A stretch of 64,000 nt of DNA, taken from Kocuria dechangensis. Lineage in GTDB: Bacteria; Actinomycetota; Actinomycetes; Actinomycetales; Micrococcaceae. Made by a program: the position numbers and the translations under genes. Below the pieces are notes generated by a model. That model was not told where the DNA came from, did no database searches, and was given only the letters and a program-made list of their open reading frames with translations. The stretch is taken from assembly GCF_014636775.1 (NCBI RefSeq), contig NZ_BMEQ01000009.1:62001-126000 (forward strand). The letters are read 5' to 3'. How positions within the stretch are numbered: position 1 is the first letter of the stretch; each line of letters starts with the position of its first letter. Positions 37,847 through 47,300 of the stretch are shown in pieces.

Positions 37847-40570
37847 ATGGACAGCGCCCAGCCGCACCCGGCCCTCCCCGTGGGCCCCGTCGTCGACCTC
37901 GCGGAGGTCGGGCGCGTCGCGCTCGACGCCGAGGGCCCGGGCACGAGCGAGGACGTGCTCGAGGCCGTGGGCGGAAAGGCCCTGCGGCTGGGGGCGATGC
38001 TGGCCGCCGGGCTGCCCGTGCCGCCGGGCTTCTGCGTGACGACCGGCGCCTACCGCCGGGCGGCCGCGACCGCCGGCCTCGAGCGGCTCCTGGCGTCCCC
38101 CGGCACACCGGCCTCCCGGCTGCGCGCCGCGCTCGAGGCCGTCACGGTGCCCGCCGACGTCGCCGACGCCGTCCGCGCCGCCTACGCGGCCCTGGGCGGG
38201 ACGCACCCCGTCGCCGTGCGCTCCTCCGCCACGGCCGAGGACTCCCCCGAGGCCAGCTTCGCCGGGCAGCAGGACACCTACCTCAACGTGGTCGGCGAGG
38301 ACGCCGTGCTGGACGCGGTCCGTCGCTGCTGGGCCTCCCTGTGGACGGACCGGGCCGTGGCCTACCGGCGCGACCACGGCATCGAGGAGGGCACCGTGGG
38401 CCTGGCCGTCGTGGTCCAGTCGATGGTGGCGGCGGAGGTCTCGGGGGTGCTCTTCACGGCGGACCCGCTCACCGGCCGCCGCGGGCGCAGCGTCGTCGAC
38501 GCGGCGCCCGGGCTGGGCGAGGCCCTCGTCAGCGGCGCCGTCGACCCCGACCGCTTCGTGCTGGAGACCGCCACGGGCCGCGTCCTCGAGCGGGTGCCGG
38601 GCGGCAAGCGCACGGAGGTGCGCCCGGCCCCCGGTGGCGGGACGGAGCGGGTGCGGCACGCGAGCGGCGCGGACCGCCTGTGCCTCACCGACGAGCAGGT
38701 GCGCACCCTCGCCGCCCTCGGGGCCCGCGCGGAGCGGCTCTTCGGAACGCCCCAGGACCTGGAGTGGGCGATCGAGCCCGGCGGCCGGGTGCTCCTGGTC
38801 CAGTCGCGGCCCGTCACCACGCTGTACCCCCTGCCCGAGCCCGCCGGCCCCGGCGACCGCGTCTACCTGTGCGCCAGCCTGCTGCAGGGGCTGACCCGCC
38901 CGCTGACGCCCATGGGACTCTCCACCTTCCAGGCGATCGCGGACGGCTGGCTGGCGCAGGACGGAGGCGCCGACGCCCTGGCCTTGCGGTACGTGCAGGC
39001 CGGGCTCCGCCTGTTCACGGACGTCACGCCGCTGCTGCGCAGCAGGATCGGCCGCCACCTCGCGGTGCGCATGGCGCGCGCGGCCGACACCCGCTCGGAG
39101 GCCGTGCTCCGGAGCCTCATGGAGGACCCCCGCTTCGCCCCCGTCCGGTCCCGGACGCCGCCGAACCCCGCGCGCCTCGTCCGCGGCCTGCCCCAGCTGG
39201 GCGCGACCCCGCAGGTGCTCGCGGCCCTGGTCCGGCCGGAGGCCGCCGTGCGCCGCGGCGAGCGCGCGGAGCGGGAGCTGCGCGCTCGCCTCGTCCTCGA
39301 CGGGCCCGTCACCGCCGCCCGCCGGCTGGACCTCGTCGAGCGGATGCTGACGCGGGAGATGGTCCCCTTCGTGATGCGGCAGCTGCCCGCCCCCGCGGCC
39401 GGCTACCTGTGGCTCGGCCTGGCACGGTGGCTGCTCCGGCCCGTGCTGGCTCCCGGCGAGCTGGCCGGCGTGCTGCGCGGGCTGCCGCGCAACGTGACCA
39501 CCGAGATGGACCTGCGGCTGTGGCGCGCCGCGGTCGCCGTGGGGGCGGACCCGGAGTCCGCCCGGGCGCTCGCCGGGGAGCACCCGCGGGACCTCGCCGC
39601 CCGCTGGGCCGAGGGCTCCCTCCCCCCGGTCCTCCAGCAGATCCTGCGGGACGTCCTGGCCGAGTACGGGCACCGCGCCGTGGCCGAGATCGACATCGGC
39701 GTGCCCCGCTGGTCGGAGGACCCCACCCACGTCCTCAACGTCCTGGCCAACTACCTGCGGCTGGACGACCCGGAGCAGGCCCCCGACGTGCAGTTCGCCC
39801 GCGCGGCCGAGCGGGCCGAGGCCCTGGTCGCCGACCTGTCCTCCCGCGCCCGGGCCCGCGGCCGGCTGCGCGGCGCGCTGGCCGCCCGCGCCCTGCGCCA
39901 GGTGCGGCGGACCGCCGGGCTGCGCGAGCAGCCCAAGTTCACCATGGTCGTCGTGCTGGCCGAGCTCCGGCGCCAGCTCGCGCTCGTGGGCGGGGAGCTC
40001 GTCGCGGCCGGGCGGATCGGCACGCCCGCCGACGTCTTCTTCCTGGACCTGGCCGAGGTCCGCGCGGGCCTGGGTGGTGCGGACCTGCACGAGCCGGTGG
40101 CCGCGCGGCGGCGCGAGTACGAGCGGGAGCTGCGCCGCCGCCACATCCCGCGGATCCTGCTCTCCGACGGCACCGACGCGGAGGCGGCCGTGGCCGTGGC
40201 CGCCGGGTCGGCGGCCGGCCGGGACCTGCCCGCGGGGACCCTGCGCGGCGCCCCGGCCTCGGCCGGCACCGTCACGGGCACGGCCCGCGTCGTCCTGGAC
40301 CCGGCGGCCGCGCGGCTGGAGCCCGGCGAGGTGCTCGTGGCCCCGTCCACGGACCCGGGCTGGACCCCGCTGTTCCTGACGGCGGCGGCCCTCGTGATGG
40401 AGATGGGCGGGCCGATCTCCCACGGAGCGGTGGTGGCCCGCGAGTACGGGATCCCCGCCGTCGTCGGCGTCCCGGAGGCCACCCTGCGGATCGCCACCGG
40501 GGACGTCGTCACCGTCGACGGCGCCGCCGGGACCGTCGTGGTCCACACCGGCGGGTCCGCGGCGCCCTGA
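37847..40570 (+). CDS. PEP-synthase-type enzyme, rifampin phosphotransferase-like layout
   Basis: 907 residues. An N-terminal ATP-grasp part (VGGKALRLGAMLAAGLPVPPGF; AVRSSATAEDSPEASFAGQQDT; LLVQSRPVTTLYP) covers about 35-325. A large, mostly helical middle domain (about 340-760) has no motif known to me. A C-terminal swivelling phosphohistidine domain has SHGAVVAREYGIPAVVG, with His859 as phosphate carrier. This three-part order and length match rifampin phosphotransferases (RPH), which use ATP to phosphorylate rifamycins; true PEP synthases end in a PEP-binding TIM barrel, absent here. RPH activity is inferred. ATG with GGAG site. Confidence 0.8.
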   Translation: MDSAQPHPALPVGPVVDLAEVGRVALDAEGPGTSEDVLEAVGGKALRLGAMLAAGLPVPPGFCVTTGAYRRAAATAGLERLLASPGTPASRLRAALEAVTVPADVADAVRAAYAALGGTHPVAVRSSATAEDSPEASFAGQQDTYLNVVGEDAVLDAVRRCWASLWTDRAVAYRRDHGIEEGTVGLAVVVQSMVAAEVSGVLFTADPLTGRRGRSVVDAAPGLGEALVSGAVDPDRFVLETATGRVLERVPGGKRTEVRPAPGGGTERVRHASGADRLCLTDEQVRTLAALGARAERLFGTPQDLEWAIEPGGRVLLVQSRPVTTLYPLPEPAGPGDRVYLCASLLQGLTRPLTPMGLSTFQAIADGWLAQDGGADALALRYVQAGLRLFTDVTPLLRSRIGRHLAVRMARAADTRSEAVLRSLMEDPRFAPVRSRTPPNPARLVRGLPQLGATPQVLAALVRPEAAVRRGERAERELRARLVLDGPVTAARRLDLVERMLTREMVPFVMRQLPAPAAGYLWLGLARWLLRPVLAPGELAGVLRGLPRNVTTEMDLRLWRAAVAVGADPESARALAGEHPRDLAARWAEGSLPPVLQQILRDVLAEYGHRAVAEIDIGVPRWSEDPTHVLNVLANYLRLDDPEQAPDVQFARAAERAEALVADLSSRARARGRLRGALAARALRQVRRTAGLREQPKFTMVVVLAELRRQLALVGGELVAAGRIGTPADVFFLDLAEVRAGLGGADLHEPVAARRREYERELRRRHIPRILLSDGTDAEAAVAVAAGSAAGRDLPAGTLRGAPASAGTVTGTARVVLDPAAARLEPGEVLVAPSTDPGWTPLFLTAAALVMEMGGPISHGAVVAREYGIPAVVGVPEATLRIATGDVVTVDGAAGTVVVHTGGSAAP

Positions 40571-40671
40571 CCGCGGGCGCCCCGGCCGCGGACCTGCCGC
40601 GCACGGGTGTCCCGGCCGCGGTGGTCCCGGCCGCGGTGGTCCGGGTCACGGGCGCCCCGGCAGGGGTGGTC

Positions 40672-41055
40672 TCAGTCGCGGGCGTCGGGGTCCCGGTGCC
40701 CGGGACCGCGGAACCGGTCCGGGTCGAAGGGCCGCAGCGGGTCGTCGCCGAACTGCTCGTCGTCGAGCAGGTCCTCCGGGTGCGGCGCCTCGCCCGCCGA
40801 GCGGCGCCAGTTGAAGCCGAGGACCGCCAGCGCGCCGCCGCCCAGCAGCGTCACGGCCCCCACCGCTGTCGTCGCCGCGCCCCGCGCGCCCAGCGCCGCC
40901 CCCTCGGCGGAGGCCCGGGCGAGGTGGACGAGGGCCTCGGGCACGGCGAAGGTCGACACGAACAGTGCCACCAGCCCGACGGCCAGCATCCAGCCGCCCG
41001 TCCGGCGGCGGTGGGCGCGCCGGTGCTCGAGGGGCTCGTCGAGGGGATCGGTCAC
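40672..41055 (-). CDS. Small two-span membrane protein, unknown function
   Basis: 127 residues. Two hydrophobic helices (about 22-42 and 62-82) are followed by an acidic Asp/Pro/Arg-rich cytoplasmic tail. GTG start with CAGGAGAG eight to nine bases upstream, which supports it as real. No family recognised. It lies between the convergent RPH-like gene and the importer operon, from which a hairpin separates it. Confidence 0.6.
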   Translation of the reverse strand: MTDPLDEPLEHRRAHRRRTGGWMLAVGLVALFVSTFAVPEALVHLARASAEGAALGARGAATTAVGAVTLLGGGALAVLGFNWRRSAGEAPHPEDLLDDEQFGDDPLRPFDPDRFRGPGHRDPDARD

Positions 41056-41111
41056 GGTGCTGCTCTCCTGGTTCGGTGGCCGGGCTGTGGGCGGACGTCT
41101 GCCGGGACGCG

Positions 41112-41145
41112 CGACGGGGCGGACCGGTCCCGGTCCGCCCCGTCG
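41112..41145 (-). terminator. Terminator after the TrpXYZ-like operon
   Basis: CGACGGGGCGGACCG with its exact complement (15 bp) and a GTCC loop, downstream of the ATPase gene on the minus strand. Confidence 0.7.
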
Positions 41146-41201
41146 TCGCCCGCTCCGGGGGCGCCGCCCCGGGTCAGTGCTCCTGGATCAGCACCCCTGG
41201 G

Positions 41202-42029
41202 TCAGTGCCCCGGCTCGGTCTTGACGCTCTCGAACAGCGTAGCGTCGTCGAACGCCTCCTGGCCCGCTCCCGGCTGCAGCCGCCGGAACTGCTCCAGCAG
41301 GCCCGGCACGGTCATCGACCGCTTCTGCTCGGCGTCGAGCTCGAAGAGGATCCGGCCCTCGTGCATCATGATCAGCCGGTTGCCCAGGCGCAGCGCCTGC
41401 TCCATGTTGTGCGTGACCATCACCGTCGTGAGGTTCTGCTCGGCCACGATGTCCGCCGTCAGACGGGAGACGAGGTCGGCCCGCTGCGGGTCGAGCGCGG
41501 CGGTGTGCTCGTCGAGCAGCAGGATCCGCGGCTCCGAGAACGTCGCCATCAGCAGGGACAGCGCCTGCCGCTGACCGCCCGAGAGCAGCCCCACCTTGGC
41601 GCCGAGCCGGTTCTCCAGGCCCAGCTCCAGGCTCGCGAGCTTGTCGCGGAACAGCTGCCGCCGGGCGTTCGTGAGCCCCTGCGCCAGCCCGCGGGACTTG
41701 CCGCGCTGCAGGGCGATGGCCATGTTCTGCTCGACCGTCATGGTCGGCGACGAGCCCTTCATGGGGTCCTGGAAGACGCGGGAGAGGTAGCGGGCGCGCT
41801 TGTGCTCGGGCAGGCGCGTGACGTCGATGTCGTCGACCCGCACCGTCCCGGTGTCCGGGATCAGGGTCCCGGAGATCGTGTTGAGGATCGTCGACTTCCC
41901 GGCGCCGTTGGAGCCGATGACGGTCAGGAAGTCGCCCTCGGCGAGGGTGAGGGACACGCCGGCCAGCGCGCGGCGCTCGTTGACGGTCCCGGCGAAGAAC
42001 GTCTTGTGGACGTTGTCGATGGTGAGCAC
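41202..42029 (-). CDS. ABC transporter ATP-binding protein (TrpXYZ-like importer)
   Basis: 275 residues. Walker A GSNGAGKST, signature LSGGQRQAL and Walker B ILLLDEHTAALDP are all intact. Among ABC ATPases it most resembles those paired with COG2984-type binding proteins. It follows the permease by 3 bases and would energise uptake. GTG start. Direct repeats of GTCAGTGC straddle the stop codon. Confidence 0.88.
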   Translation of the reverse strand: MLTIDNVHKTFFAGTVNERRALAGVSLTLAEGDFLTVIGSNGAGKSTILNTISGTLIPDTGTVRVDDIDVTRLPEHKRARYLSRVFQDPMKGSSPTMTVEQNMAIALQRGKSRGLAQGLTNARRQLFRDKLASLELGLENRLGAKVGLLSGGQRQALSLLMATFSEPRILLLDEHTAALDPQRADLVSRLTADIVAEQNLTTVMVTHNMEQALRLGNRLIMMHEGRILFELDAEQKRSMTVPGLLEQFRRLQPGAGQEAFDDATLFESVKTEPGH

Positions 42030-42032
42030 GGG

Positions 42033-42971
42033 TCAGGCACCTGCCTTCTCGGTCGCAGGGTTGTCGGTGAGCTCGTCCACGAGACGTGCCGCCTCGCTGG
42101 CCTGGTGCTTCTCCCGGCGGCGCCGGAAGAACTGCAGCTGCGGGACGACGAGCGCGAGGACCACGAGCACCGCGGAGATCAGCTTCATGTCCGACGGGTT
42201 GAGCCCCGCCTGCAGGGCCACGGTGATGACCAGCCGGTAGACGATGGAGCCCAGGATCACGGCGAGCGTGGCGACGACCACGGTCCGGGAGCCGAACAGC
42301 CCCTGGCCCAGGATCACGGAGGCGAGGCCGACGACGATGAGGCCGATGCCCATGCCGATGTCGGCGAAGCCCTGGTACTGGGCCACGAGGGACCCGGCGA
42401 GGCCGACGAGCCCGTTGGACAGGCACAGCCCGAGCATCTTCTGGTGGTCCGTGTTCACGCCGAAGGAGCGGATCATGTCCGGGTTGTCGCCGGTGGCCTG
42501 CATCGCGAGCCCGGCGTCGGTGTAGAGGAACCAGTCGAGCAGCACCTTGACCACGGCCACTCCGGCCAGGAACAGGGCGATCCCGATCCAGGTGCCCTGC
42601 ACGCCCAGCTCGGCGAGCGGGGTGAAGACCGTGTCCTCGCGCAGGAGGGAGAGATTGGCCTTCCCGTCCATGACGCGCAGGTTGATCGAGTAGAGGGCGG
42701 TCATCGTGAGGATGCCCGCGAGCAGGCCGTTGATGTGGGCCTTGGTGTGCAGCAGGCCCGTGATGAGCCCGGCGAGCGCGCCGGTCACGAAGCCGGCGGC
42801 GGTGGCCAGCCACGGGTTCCCCCCGCCGAGGATGATCATGGCCGTGGTGGCGGCGCCCGTGGTGAAGGACTGGTCGACGGTCAGGTCGGGGAAGTCGAGC
42901 ACGCGGAACGTGAGGTACACGCCCAGGGCCATGACCGCGTACAGCAGTCCGAGTTCGATTCCGGCTATCAC
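42033..42971 (-). CDS. ABC transporter permease (TrpXYZ-like importer)
   Basis: 312 residues with about eight membrane helices, related to the branched-chain amino acid/ribose permease group (TGAATTAMIILGGGNPW, LAMQATGDNPDMIRSFGV). The GTG at 42971 begins IAGIELGLLYAVMALGVYLTFRVLDFPDL, a typical N-terminus; the frame is open upstream but Pro/Arg-rich. A 152-base gap with GC-rich inverted repeats separates it from the binding protein gene. Confidence 0.88.
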   Translation of the reverse strand: MIAGIELGLLYAVMALGVYLTFRVLDFPDLTVDQSFTTGAATTAMIILGGGNPWLATAAGFVTGALAGLITGLLHTKAHINGLLAGILTMTALYSINLRVMDGKANLSLLREDTVFTPLAELGVQGTWIGIALFLAGVAVVKVLLDWFLYTDAGLAMQATGDNPDMIRSFGVNTDHQKMLGLCLSNGLVGLAGSLVAQYQGFADIGMGIGLIVVGLASVILGQGLFGSRTVVVATLAVILGSIVYRLVITVALQAGLNPSDMKLISAVLVVLALVVPQLQFFRRRREKHQASEAARLVDELTDNPATEKAGA

Positions 42972-43123
42972 TTCAGGTGGATCCGTTCTTGAGTCGTAGG
43001 ACGTGGGGCCTGTCCGCCGATCGGGCGGGGGCTCCTGGTGGGGCGGTGGGGCGGTGCGGGGGCCCGGGGTGACGGGCACCGGCACCGCCCGCGCCGGGTG
43101 GGAGCGGCCGGGGCGGCCGCGGG

Positions 43124-44125
43124 CTACTCGATGACCCGGTCGGCGGAGTCGCGCAACTGCTGGGGCACCTCGACGCCCATCCGCTCGGCGGCCTGCAGGT
43201 TGATGATCAGCTCGGTCTCCTCCTGGGACTCGACGGGCATGGACGCGGGCTCCTCGCCGTCCTTGAGGATGCGCAGGGCCATCTCGCCCGTCTGGCGGCC
43301 GAGCTGCTGGTAGTCGATGCCCTTGGTGATGAGGGCGCCGCGCTCCACGGAGTCGCCCTCGCCGGCGACCAGCGGAATCTGCTTGGTCTCGGCGGCCGAG
43401 ACCACGGCCTCCAGCCCGGAGACCACCTTGTTGTCGGTGGGGACGTAGATGGCGTCGGTGTCGAAGGACTCGGCCGCCTGGGCGACCTCGGAGGTGTTGG
43501 TGACGGCCTTCTCGACGACCTCGAGGCCCTCCTCCGCGGCGGCCTCCTTGGCGAGGTCCACCTGGACCTGCGAGTTGGTCTCGCCCGAGCTGTAGATGAT
43601 GCCGACGGAGGTGGCCTCGGGGTCGAGCTGCTTGATCAGCGCGATCTGCTCCGCGACCGGGTTCATGTCGGTGGTGCCCGTGACGTTGCCGCCGGGGCTC
43701 TCCAGGGACTCGACCAGCCCGGCCTCCACCGGGTCGGTGACGGCGGTGAACAGGACGGGGCGGTCCGTGACGGACTGGGCCAGTCCCTGGGCGGAGGGGG
43801 TCGCGATCGCGAGCAGCAGGTCCGCGTCCGAGGACGCGAAGTTCGACGCGATGCTGGTGGAGGTGCCCTGGTCGCCCGAGGCGTTCTGGAGGTCGACCGT
43901 CAGGTTCTCCCCCTCCGTGTAGCCGCCCTCCGCGAGCGCCTCCAGGAAGCCCTCCCGGGCGGCGTCGAGCGAGGGGTGCTCGACGAACTGGCTGATCCCG
44001 ACGGTGGCCTCCTCGGCGGCCGCTCCCGACTCGCCGCCGGAGCCGGACGTGCCCGAGCCCCCGCAGCCGGTGAGCAGGAGGGCGGAGGACGCGAGGGCCG
44101 CCGTCAACGGGAACAGTCGCTTCAT
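43124..44125 (-). CDS. Substrate-binding lipoprotein (TrpX-like, COG2984 type)
   Basis: 333 residues. Signal peptide with lipobox LLLTGC, then a Gly/Ser linker and a two-domain periplasmic-binding fold (VGISQFVEHPSLDAAREGF, LFTAVTDPVEAGLV, YVPTDNKVV). In Firmicutes, relatives sit in tryptophan or tyrosine uptake operons under T-box control; no T-box is visible here and the ligand is unknown. ATG with GAAAGGACC upstream and a TAATAT -10 at 44159. Confidence 0.9.
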   Translation of the reverse strand: MKRLFPLTAALASSALLLTGCGGSGTSGSGGESGAAAEEATVGISQFVEHPSLDAAREGFLEALAEGGYTEGENLTVDLQNASGDQGTSTSIASNFASSDADLLLAIATPSAQGLAQSVTDRPVLFTAVTDPVEAGLVESLESPGGNVTGTTDMNPVAEQIALIKQLDPEATSVGIIYSSGETNSQVQVDLAKEAAAEEGLEVVEKAVTNTSEVAQAAESFDTDAIYVPTDNKVVSGLEAVVSAAETKQIPLVAGEGDSVERGALITKGIDYQQLGRQTGEMALRILKDGEEPASMPVESQEETELIINLQAAERMGVEVPQQLRDSADRVIE

Positions 44126-44158
44126 GGTGGGTCCTTTCTGGAAGGGGTGATGTCCCGG

Positions 44159-44164
44159 ATATTA
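44159..44164 (-). promoter_or_regulatory. -10 of the TrpX-like operon
   Basis: TAATAT on the minus strand, 33 bases before the ATG; a good match in GC-rich DNA. No clear -35. Confidence 0.5.
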
Positions 44165-44340
44165 CCCGCCGTCCGGTCGAGAAATGCGACGCAGCTCACA
44201 ACTGGTGACGAAACGGCTTCGGGGACAGTCTCCCAGGCTCCGATCGTCCACCGGCGAGCCCCGCTCGTGCGGGCCTTTCCGGGCGTGTCCCGCAGCGCCT
44301 CCCGGGGCCGGGGGCCGCCCCGGGGCGGAGCCGTCCCCGG

Positions 44341-44346
44341 TAGGAT
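44341..44346 (+). promoter_or_regulatory. -10 of hrpA
   Basis: TAGGAT, 9 bases before the hrpA ATG; the mRNA would be leaderless or have a leader of only 2-3 bases. Confidence 0.5.
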
Positions 44347-44355
44347 CGTGGGGAC

Positions 44356-47300
44356 ATGTCAGCACCCGTGAGCAGCCCCCGAACCCTCGTCTACCCCGAG
44401 CACCTCCCCGTCTCCGCGCGGCGGGAGGACATCATGAGCGCGATCGCCGGCCACCAGGTGGTCGTGATCGCGGGCGAGACGGGGTCCGGCAAGACCACCC
44501 AGATCCCCAAGATGTGCCTCGAGCTCGGCCTCGGCGAGCGCGGGCTGATCGGCCACACCCAGCCCCGGCGGATCGCGGCGCGCTCCGTGGCGGAGCGGAT
44601 CGCCGAGGAGATGGGCGAGAAGGTCGGCGGGACGGTCGGCTACCAGGTGCGCTTCACCTCCGAGGTCGGCGCCGACTCCCGGATCAAGCTCATGACCGAC
44701 GGCATCCTGCTCGCGGAGATCCAGCACGACCGGCTCCTGCGCCGGTACTCGGCCATCATCATCGACGAGGCCCACGAGCGCTCGCTGAACATCGACTTCC
44801 TGCTGGGCTACCTGCGGCGGATCCTCCCCCAGCGCCCGGACCTGAAGATCGTCATCACCTCCGCGACCATCGACCCGGACCGCTTCGCCCGGCACTTCGC
44901 CCCGGTCCCCGACGACGGCGCCGAGCCGTCGCCGGCCCCGGTGATCGAGGTCTCGGGGCGGACCTTCCCCGTGGAGATCCGCTGGCGGCCCCTGTCCGAG
45001 CCGCGCTCCGGGGACGGCGGCACGGACGCCGAGGACGCCGGGGACGGGCTCGAGGACGAGGACCGGGACCCCATCGACGCGGTGTGCGACGCCGTCGAGG
45101 AGCTCTCCCACGAGGCCCCCGGCGACATCCTCGTCTTCTTCGCCGGCGAGCGCGAGATCCGCGACGCGCAGGAGGCCCTCCAGGGCACCCTCAAGCGTGT
45201 CCGCGGCATGGCCGACGCCGAGATCCTGCCCCTGTTCGGCCGGCTGTCGATGGCCGAGCAGCACCGGGTCTTCGCGCCGTCGGGCCGGCGGCGGATCGTG
45301 CTGGCCACCAACGTGGCCGAGACGTCCCTGACCGTCCCCGGCATCAAGTACGTCATCGACCCCGGCACCGCCCGCATCTCGCGCTACTCCGCGCGGACCA
45401 AGGTGCAGCGGCTGCCGATCGAGCGGATCTCGCAGGCCTCGGCGAACCAGCGCTCGGGCCGCTGCGGCCGCGTCTCGGACGGCATCTGCATCCGGCTCTA
45501 CTCGGAGGAGGACTACCTCTCCCGCCCCGAGTTCACCGACCCGGAGATCCTGCGCACCAACCTCGCCGCCGTCATCCTGCAGATGACGGCGGTCGGCGTG
45601 GTCAACGAGCCCGGGGACATCGAGCGCTTCCCGTTCGTGGAGCCGCCCGAGTCCCGGTCCGTCAAGGACGGCGTGGCCCTGCTCCGCGAGCTGGGGGCCC
45701 TGAAGGAGCCGCGGGGCGCGTCCCCGCGCGGGCGCCGCGAGGAGGACTCCGGCGGGCCCCTCACCCCGGTGGGCCGCCAGCTCGCGCAGCTGCCGGTGGA
45801 CCCGCGGCTGGGGCGGATGATCGTGGAGGCCGACCGGCGCGGCTGCGCCCGCGAGGTCATGGTGCTCGCCGCGGCGCTGACCGTCCAGGACCCCCGCGAG
45901 CGCCCGCTCGAGAAGCGCCAGCAGGCGGACGAGCTGCACAAGCGGTTCGCGGACGAGACCTCCGACTTCACGAGCTGGCTGCTGCTGTGGCAGTACGTCC
46001 AGGAGCAGCAGGAGGAGCTGTCCTCGACCCGGTTCCGGAAGCTGTGCCAGCGGGAGTTCCTGAACTTCCTGCGGATCCGCGAGTGGCAGGACCTCTACGC
46101 CCAGCTGCGCCAGATGGGCCAGCAGGTCGGCATCCGCGTCGGCAAGGGCCGGGAGGTGGACCCCGCGGGCAAGGAGCGGGAGATCCACGTGTCCCTGCTC
46201 GCGGGCCTGCTCAGCCACATCGGGCTCAAGGACGAGCGCAAGCGCGAGTACCAGGGTGCCCGCGGCACCCGCTTCGCGATCTTCCCCGGCTCCAACCTGT
46301 TCAAGAAGTCCCCGGACTGGGTGATGTCCGCCGAGCTCGTGGAGACCTCCCGGCTCTGGGCGCGCGTCAACGCCGCGATCGACCCCCTGTGGGCCGAGGA
46401 GCTCGCCCCGGGCCTCGTCAAGCGCAGCGTCTCGGAGCCGCACTGGTCCCGCGCGGAGGGCTCCGTCATGGCCTACGAGAAGGTCACGCTCTACGGCGTG
46501 CCGATCGTCGCCCGGCGCCGGATCAACTTCTGGCGCGTGGACCCCGCCGAGGCGCGGGAGCTGTTCGTCCGCCACGCCCTCGTGGAGGGCGACTGGCAGA
46601 CCCGGCACCGGTTCTTCGAGCGCAACCGCAGGCGCCTGGCCGAGGTGGAGGAGCTCGAGAACCGGCTGCGCCGCAAGGACCTGCGGATCGACGACGAGAC
46701 CCTGTTCGCGTTCTACGACGAGCGGATCCCGGCCTCCGTGGTCTCGGCCCGCCACTTCGACTCCTGGTGGAAGAAGGCCCGCCAGCAGGACGAGCACCTG
46801 CTCGACCTCGACCCCGAGTCCCTCATCGCCGAGGACGCCCGCGACTACGACGAGTCGCTCTACCCGCGGCAGTGGGTGCGGCGGACCCGCGACGGGGAGC
46901 TCGTGCTCGACCTCGACTACGAGTTCGCGCCGGGCTCCGACCACGCCGACGGCGTGACGGTGCGCGTGCCGGTGCTGTTCCTCAACCAGCTCGACCCCGA
47001 GCAGTTCGAGTGGCAGATCCCGGGGTTCCGCACCGAGCTCGTCACCGCGCTCATCAAGTCGCTGCCCAAGGCGGTGCGCCGGAACTTCGTGCCCGCCCCC
47101 GACGTCGCCCGGCAGGCGGTCGCGATGCTCGGGCAGGACTTCGACCCGGCCGTCGACGCCCTGGAGCCGTCGCTGGAGCTGGCCCTGCGCCGGCTCAGGG
47201 GCCACGTGGTCCCGCCGGGGTCCTGGAACTGGGACGCGGTGCCGGCGCACCTGCGGATGCGCTTCCAGGTCCGCGACCGCCGCAACCGCGTGCTGGGCGA

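Noticed and set aside
43964-44358. T-box or other riboswitch before the TrpX-like operon
   Set aside because: The leader from the TAATAT promoter is only about 27 bases, too short for a T-box, and no conserved T-box sequence is visible.
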